64,000 nt of DNA from Ornithinibacillus contaminans (GTDB taxonomy: Bacteria > Bacillota > Bacilli > Bacillales > Amphibacillaceae): contig NZ_LDPV02000050.1 in assembly GCF_001038425.2 (NCBI RefSeq), forward strand, positions 186,001 to 250,000, in the 5' to 3' direction. Below, piece by piece: positions 60,605-64,000 of this stretch. The translations under genes and the position numbers were made by a program. Under the pieces are notes generated by a model. That model had not been told where the DNA came from, made no database searches, and saw nothing but the letters and a program-made list of their open reading frames with translations. Numbering within the stretch: the first letter of the stretch is position 1; every line of letters begins with the position of its first letter.

Positions 60605-61774
60605 TTACGCTCCTTTAAATGCTACTTCGCCGCGGCAAATGGTGTAGGTTAGGTTTAACTGATCATCGACCAGTAAGAGGTCTGCGTCTTTTCCGACAGC
60701 GATACTTCCTTTGCGGTCAAAAATACCAACTTGTTTGGCAGGATTGCTGGATGCCATTTTCACAATATCGGCAAGTGTTACGTCCTCGATTGCTAGCATA
60801 TTCGCTGCACCATCACGCATTTTCACAATACTTCCAGCTAGGGTGCCATCCGCTAACTCCGCTCGGTCCTCGGTTACTTTTACTGGTTGTCCGCCAAGCT
60901 CATAATCACCCGCAGGTAATCCTTTAGCACGCATCGCATCGGTAATTAAAATGATTCGGTCACTGCCAACATTGCGGTAAATAAGCGCCATCATATCCGG
61001 TGCCACATGAATGCCGTCAGCAATCAGCTCGGCATGCAAATCCTCTAGTTGAAACGCTGCACCAACTGCACCGATATCGCGGTGGTGGATTCCATTCATC
61101 GCATTACATAAATGCGTTAATTGGCGCACCCCATGGCTAACCGCTTTTTTTATTCCAGCAAAACCAGCGTCGGTGTGGCCTGCAGAAACATTGACGCCAC
61201 TCTCGTTTAACGCCTTGATAAACCGTCCATCCTCATCAAATTCTGGTGCCATCGTAATGGTACGAATCTGGTCGCCAGAAAGCTTTTGCCATTTATTAAA
61301 TTGCGCTAAATCTGGTGCTTTAATGTATTGTACGGGCTGTGCACCGGCCTTTACTTTGTTAACAAATGGCCCTTCCAGGTGCACACCAATCACTTCCGCA
61401 TGTGCTGGCTTGTTTGGATAGTTTGCCACATTTTCCAGTGCCTTTTCGATGTTTTCAGGCGACTGGGTAATAGTCGTTGCGAGGAAGCTCGTCGTACCCT
61501 CTTTTGGCAAGAGGACTGCCATATCATCGAGTGCTTTTTCCGTTGCGTCCATCACATCGGCACCATTGGCACCGTGTATATGGGCATCGATAAATCCTGG
61601 GATAAGATTTAGATGGCTTCCATCAATGACGTGGACATCCGAAGCCACGTCCGTAGCAGGCTTTTCTTCGATTGCTTTAATTTGTCCATCTTCAATCCAG
61701 ACAGCACCGTTTTCGATGACGCTCGATTCTAAATAAATTTTTGCATGATTAATGAGTAGGCTAGTTGACTTCAA
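60605..61774 (-). CDS. nagA: N-acetylglucosamine-6-phosphate deacetylase
   Basis: This 389-residue amidohydrolase has the metal motif PGFIDAHIHGANGADVMD (about 55-72), VIGVHLEGPFVN (Glu ligand), VSAGHTDAGFAGIK (His ligand), LTHLCNAMNGIHHR (His ligand) and LITDAMRAKGLPAGDY (catalytic Asp). It converts GlcNAc6P to GlcN6P plus acetate. TTG start after AAGGATGAG, 20 bases from a NagR operator. Together with nagB it feeds amino sugar into glycolysis. Confidence 0.97.
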   Translation of the reverse strand: MKSTSLLINHAKIYLESSVIENGAVWIEDGQIKAIEEKPATDVASDVHVIDGSHLNLIPGFIDAHIHGANGADVMDATEKALDDMAVLLPKEGTTSFLATTITQSPENIEKALENVANYPNKPAHAEVIGVHLEGPFVNKVKAGAQPVQYIKAPDLAQFNKWQKLSGDQIRTITMAPEFDEDGRFIKALNESGVNVSAGHTDAGFAGIKKAVSHGVRQLTHLCNAMNGIHHRDIGAVGAAFQLEDLHAELIADGIHVAPDMMALIYRNVGSDRIILITDAMRAKGLPAGDYELGGQPVKVTEDRAELADGTLAGSIVKMRDGAANMLAIEDVTLADIVKMASSNPAKQVGIFDRKGSIAVGKDADLLLVDDQLNLTYTICRGEVAFKGA

Positions 61775-61793
61775 CTTGGCTCATCCTTTCAAT

Positions 61794-61817
61794 AAGTATA
61801 GTTGTCTATACCAGTTT
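61794..61817. promoter_or_regulatory. NagR (dre-type) operator in the nagA/nagR divergent space
   Basis: AAGTATAGTTGTCTATACCAG continues to TTT. Read on the minus strand this is CTGGTATAGACAACTATAC, which fits the NagR/YvoA site seen in the Bacillus nagAB region. It lies 20 bases from the nagA start and about 75 from nagR. Confidence 0.85.
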
Positions 61818-61890
61818 ATATGTGTACAGGCTTACATTCTTTTGGTAAAATCGATATTAGCTTAATTTTTCCCAACAAGGGGGTTTTGGG

Positions 61891-62622
61891 TTGATTGATA
61901 AACAATCTCCTATACCTATATATTATCAATTAGAAGAAGAAATAAAAAGCATGATCCATCATAAACAATTAAAACCTGGCGATTTATTACCATCTGAGCG
62001 TGAATACGCCGAAAAATATGCGATAAGCCGAATGACGGTTCGGCAAGCGATCAGTAATTTAGTAAAAGAAGGGCTTATTTATCGTCAAAAAGGAAAAGGG
62101 ACATTTGTTGCCGATAAGAAAATTGAACAGGATTTATCCGGTCTAACGAGCTTCAGTGAAGATATGCGAAACCGTGGGTTGATTCCGTCCAATCAATTAA
62201 TCAGTTTTGATTTTATCCCAGCAACCGAACAGCTTGCGGACATTCTTATGATAGCCTCTGGTGACATGATTTGCAAAATTAAACGGGTGCGGCTAGCAGA
62301 CGAGGAGCCGGTAGCACTTGAAACGGTTTATACCCCGCAAAACGTCATTGGCGATATGAATTATCAGGATTTCTCGGAATCCTTTTACGACTATGTGGAA
62401 AAAAAGCTCCACTTTAAAATTGGCTTCGGTCATCAAACGATTGAAGCTGCACTTGCAAGTGACGAGGAAAGAGCGCATTTACACATTCAGAAAGGAAGTC
62501 CTGTCCTCGTCATGCAGCGGACAACCTACTTACAGGATGAACAGCAAACACCGATCGAATACGTAACCTCAACGTATCGTGCGGATAAATACAAATTCAA
62601 AATGAAAATGAAACGGGATTAA
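61891..62622 (+). CDS. nagR: GntR/HutC-family repressor of amino-sugar genes
   Basis: This 243-residue regulator has a winged helix (IPIYYQLEEEIKSMIHHKQL, then AEKYAISRMTVRQAISNLVKEGLIYRQKGKGTFVA; about 8-75) and a UTRA effector domain (about 95-240; SFDFIPATEQ, CKIKRVRLADEEPVALETVY, RTTYLQDEQQTPIEYVTSTY). Known NagR/YvoA proteins release DNA on binding GlcN6P or GlcNAc6P. TTG start after AAGGGGG. Divergent from nagA with an operator between them; nagP is downstream but on the opposite strand. Confidence 0.93.
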   Translation: MIDKQSPIPIYYQLEEEIKSMIHHKQLKPGDLLPSEREYAEKYAISRMTVRQAISNLVKEGLIYRQKGKGTFVADKKIEQDLSGLTSFSEDMRNRGLIPSNQLISFDFIPATEQLADILMIASGDMICKIKRVRLADEEPVALETVYTPQNVIGDMNYQDFSESFYDYVEKKLHFKIGFGHQTIEAALASDEERAHLHIQKGSPVLVMQRTTYLQDEQQTPIEYVTSTYRADKYKFKMKMKRD

Positions 62623-62660
62623 GTGCTCGGCATCTAGCACGTATTTTTCCCCAAGAAGAA

Positions 62661-62695
62661 GGCTAGTATCCATCACGGGATACTAGCCATTTTTT
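62661..62695. terminator. terminator between converging nagR and nagP
   Basis: GGCTAGTATCC pairs with GGATACTAGCC over a short loop and is followed by a T-run on the plus strand. Confidence 0.85.
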
Positions 62696-62703
62696 ACCTT
62701 ATA

Positions 62704-64000
62704 TTAATCTTCTTTACGAATCTTTCTTACTTCATCTGCTACTGCTTGAACTTGAGTTCCAACAATAACTTGGATATTATTCTTACCTACAACATTGATT
62801 CCTGGTACGCCAGTTGTTTTAATTTTAGCTTGATCAACCGCGTCCATGTCTTTTACTTCAACACGTAGGCGCGTTGCACAGTTATCAACAGAGACAACGT
62901 TCGTGTCGCCACCAAGACCAGCATAAATTGTTTCTGCCATTACGCTGAAACGATTAGAACCTGCTTGAGCGATTTCTTCATTTACTTCTACATCATCATC
63001 TTCACGTCCTGGTGTTTTGAAGTTGAACTTCACAATTAGGAAACGGAATAGGAAGTAATAAATGACCGCAAATACTAAGCCTTGAACGATTAACATCCAT
63101 GGTTGGTTTGCAAGTGGTAGCTGAGAACTTAAGACAAAGTCAATTAATCCGGCACTAAATCCGAATCCAGCTGTCCATTCAAATAATGCTGCGATGAATA
63201 AGGAAATACCTGTTAACACCGCATGCACCACATATAGTGCTGGCGCTAAGAACATGAATGAGAATTCAAGTGGCTCTGTAACCCCTGTTAGGAATGCTGC
63301 AATACCACCAGCTAATAGTAAGGAAGCAGCTTGCTTTTTACGCTTTGTTTTCGCTGTATGGTACATCGCAAGTGCTGCAGCTGGTAGACCAAACATCATG
63401 ATTGGGAAGAATCCAGCTTGGTAGCGTCCAGTAATACCTTTGACACCTTCACTAGCCCAGAAGTTACCGATATCATTAATACCCGCAACATCGAACCAGA
63501 ATACGTTGTTTAACGCATGGTGTAAACCAGTAGGAATCAATAGACGGTTAAAGAATCCGTATAATCCGGCACCAGTAGCACCTAGATCACTAATTGCTTC
63601 CCCGAAGTTAACAAGTGCAGTGTATACGACTGGCCAAACAAACAGCATGACCATGGACACAGCCATCATAACGATTGCCGTTAAAATTGGAACAAGACGC
63701 TTTCCACTAAAGAATGCTAATGCGTCTGGTAGTGTTACATTACTAAAACGATTGTATAATGCCGCTGAAATACACCCAGAAAGGATACCAATAAATACGT
63801 TCTCAATACCGCCAAAGGCCATATTGACATCTTCCACGGCGATTTGTTGCAGGTTCGCAACACTTGCTGATGAAAGTAATTTCGTAATAACAAGATAACC
63901 AACTAAACCACTAAGTGCAGCCGGGCCATCCTTCGCCTTTGTCATTCCAATGGCAACCCCAACTGCAAATAGAATCGGGATAAAGTCTAAGATCGATTGA
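62704..64000 (-). CDS. nagP: PTS N-acetylglucosamine-type IICB transporter (5' end beyond the window)
   Basis: The frame is open to the right edge and the start lies outside; 432 codons are present. The IIC membrane domain has ILFAVGVAIGMTKAKDGPAAL, LIPTGLHHALNNVFWFDVAG and AFLTGVTEPLEFSFMFLAPALYVVHA, split in the middle. The C-terminal IIB domain (about 75 residues) has the phospho-Cys in SVDNCATRLRVEVKD. No IIA domain follows. This is the IICB form of GlcNAc transporters such as NagP, which use a separate IIA. The neighbours nagA, nagB and nagR support GlcNAc as substrate. Confidence 0.92.
   Translation of the reverse strand, partial: QSILDFIPILFAVGVAIGMTKAKDGPAALSGLVGYLVITKLLSSASVANLQQIAVEDVNMAFGGIENVFIGILSGCISAALYNRFSNVTLPDALAFFSGKRLVPILTAIVMMAVSMVMLFVWPVVYTALVNFGEAISDLGATGAGLYGFFNRLLIPTGLHHALNNVFWFDVAGINDIGNFWASEGVKGITGRYQAGFFPIMMFGLPAAALAMYHTAKTKRKKQAASLLLAGGIAAFLTGVTEPLEFSFMFLAPALYVVHAVLTGISLFIAALFEWTAGFGFSAGLIDFVLSSQLPLANQPWMLIVQGLVFAVIYYFLFRFLIVKFNFKTPGREDDDVEVNEEIAQAGSNRFSVMAETIYAGLGGDTNVVSVDNCATRLRVEVKDMDAVDQAKIKTTGVPGINVVGKNNIQVIVGTQVQAVADEVRKIRKED

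Noticed and set aside
60619-61736. several plus-strand frames opposite nagA
   Set aside because: nagA carries all amidohydrolase metal motifs on the minus strand; the other frames have none.
1-64000. CRISPR array, prophage or complete insertion sequence
   Set aside because: I saw no regularly spaced repeats, no integrase or transposase motifs (DDE, Tyr recombinase) and no tail or capsid-like genes.

Overview
The window looks like the chromosome of a low-GC, endospore-former-type Bacillota, most likely a Bacillaceae member (Bacillus, Oceanobacillus or Virgibacillus-like). The reasons are the AT-rich sequence, strong AGGAGG-type ribosome sites with many TTG and GTG starts, a T-box leader, a NagR/YvoA-type regulator with its operator, adaA/alkA/ogt, and an LPXTA-type cell-wall-anchored protein. 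I see no rRNA, no tRNA, no CRISPR array, no phage module and no complete insertion sequence. Most genes lie on the minus strand.

Layout. 1-5.4 kb: a two-component system (kinase cut by the left edge) divergent from a PAP2/BcrC-like phosphatase, then a nitroreductase, a membrane-anchored glycerophosphodiesterase, a zinc-ribbon/HhH protein and an unknown small protein. 5.5-9.5 kb: two PadR-led envelope operons (PadR, HAAS-type membrane protein, DUF4097 protein, permuted papain-like amidase; and PadR with two membrane proteins built from a repeated two-helix unit). 9.6-13.6 kb: a very large LPXTA surface protein. 13.9-20.9 kb: mqo, a HAD phosphatase, a FusB-type EF-G-binding protein, a modification-dependent (AbaSI-like) endonuclease and a PhnA/YjdM protein.

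21-26.3 kb is an accessory stretch of small membrane proteins, lipoproteins, a MazG-like enzyme, an MBL-fold hydrolase and an Xre regulator with a clear promoter and operator. 26.4-30.1 kb has two near-identical PadR-DUF1048 cassettes flanking a DrrAB-type ABC exporter. 30.2-40.8 kb is a series of resistance-type or housekeeping singletons (VOC, APH, HAD, methyltransferase, Rrf2 plus TrxR-like flavoenzyme, NlpC/P60 hydrolase) and small membrane proteins.

40.9-50.7 kb: an MCP-like protein, the Ada alkylation-repair operon, a broken PEP mutase/isocitrate lyase-type gene, a Crp/Fnr regulator divergent from an HcaT-like MFS carrier, and a frameshifted argS behind an Arg T-box. 50.3-57.7 kb: a TetR/VOC pair with a perfect 20-bp palindrome, then a compact operon of a secreted small protein, three different membrane subunits, one ABC ATPase and an anchored extracellular protein. 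This operon sits between a full-length membrane protein and a truncated paralogue of it. 58-64 kb: cutC and an asparaginase II-type gene, then the N-acetylglucosamine regulon nagB-nagA, nagR (divergent, with a shared dre-type operator) and the PTS transporter gene nagP, which runs off the right edge.

Several genes are visibly broken (argS, the ICL/PEPM gene, a two-helix membrane gene at 39.5 kb, two lipoprotein remnants, the 51.9 kb fragment). This means either local gene decay or indel errors in the assembly. All functional statements come from reading motifs by eye; no database search was run.
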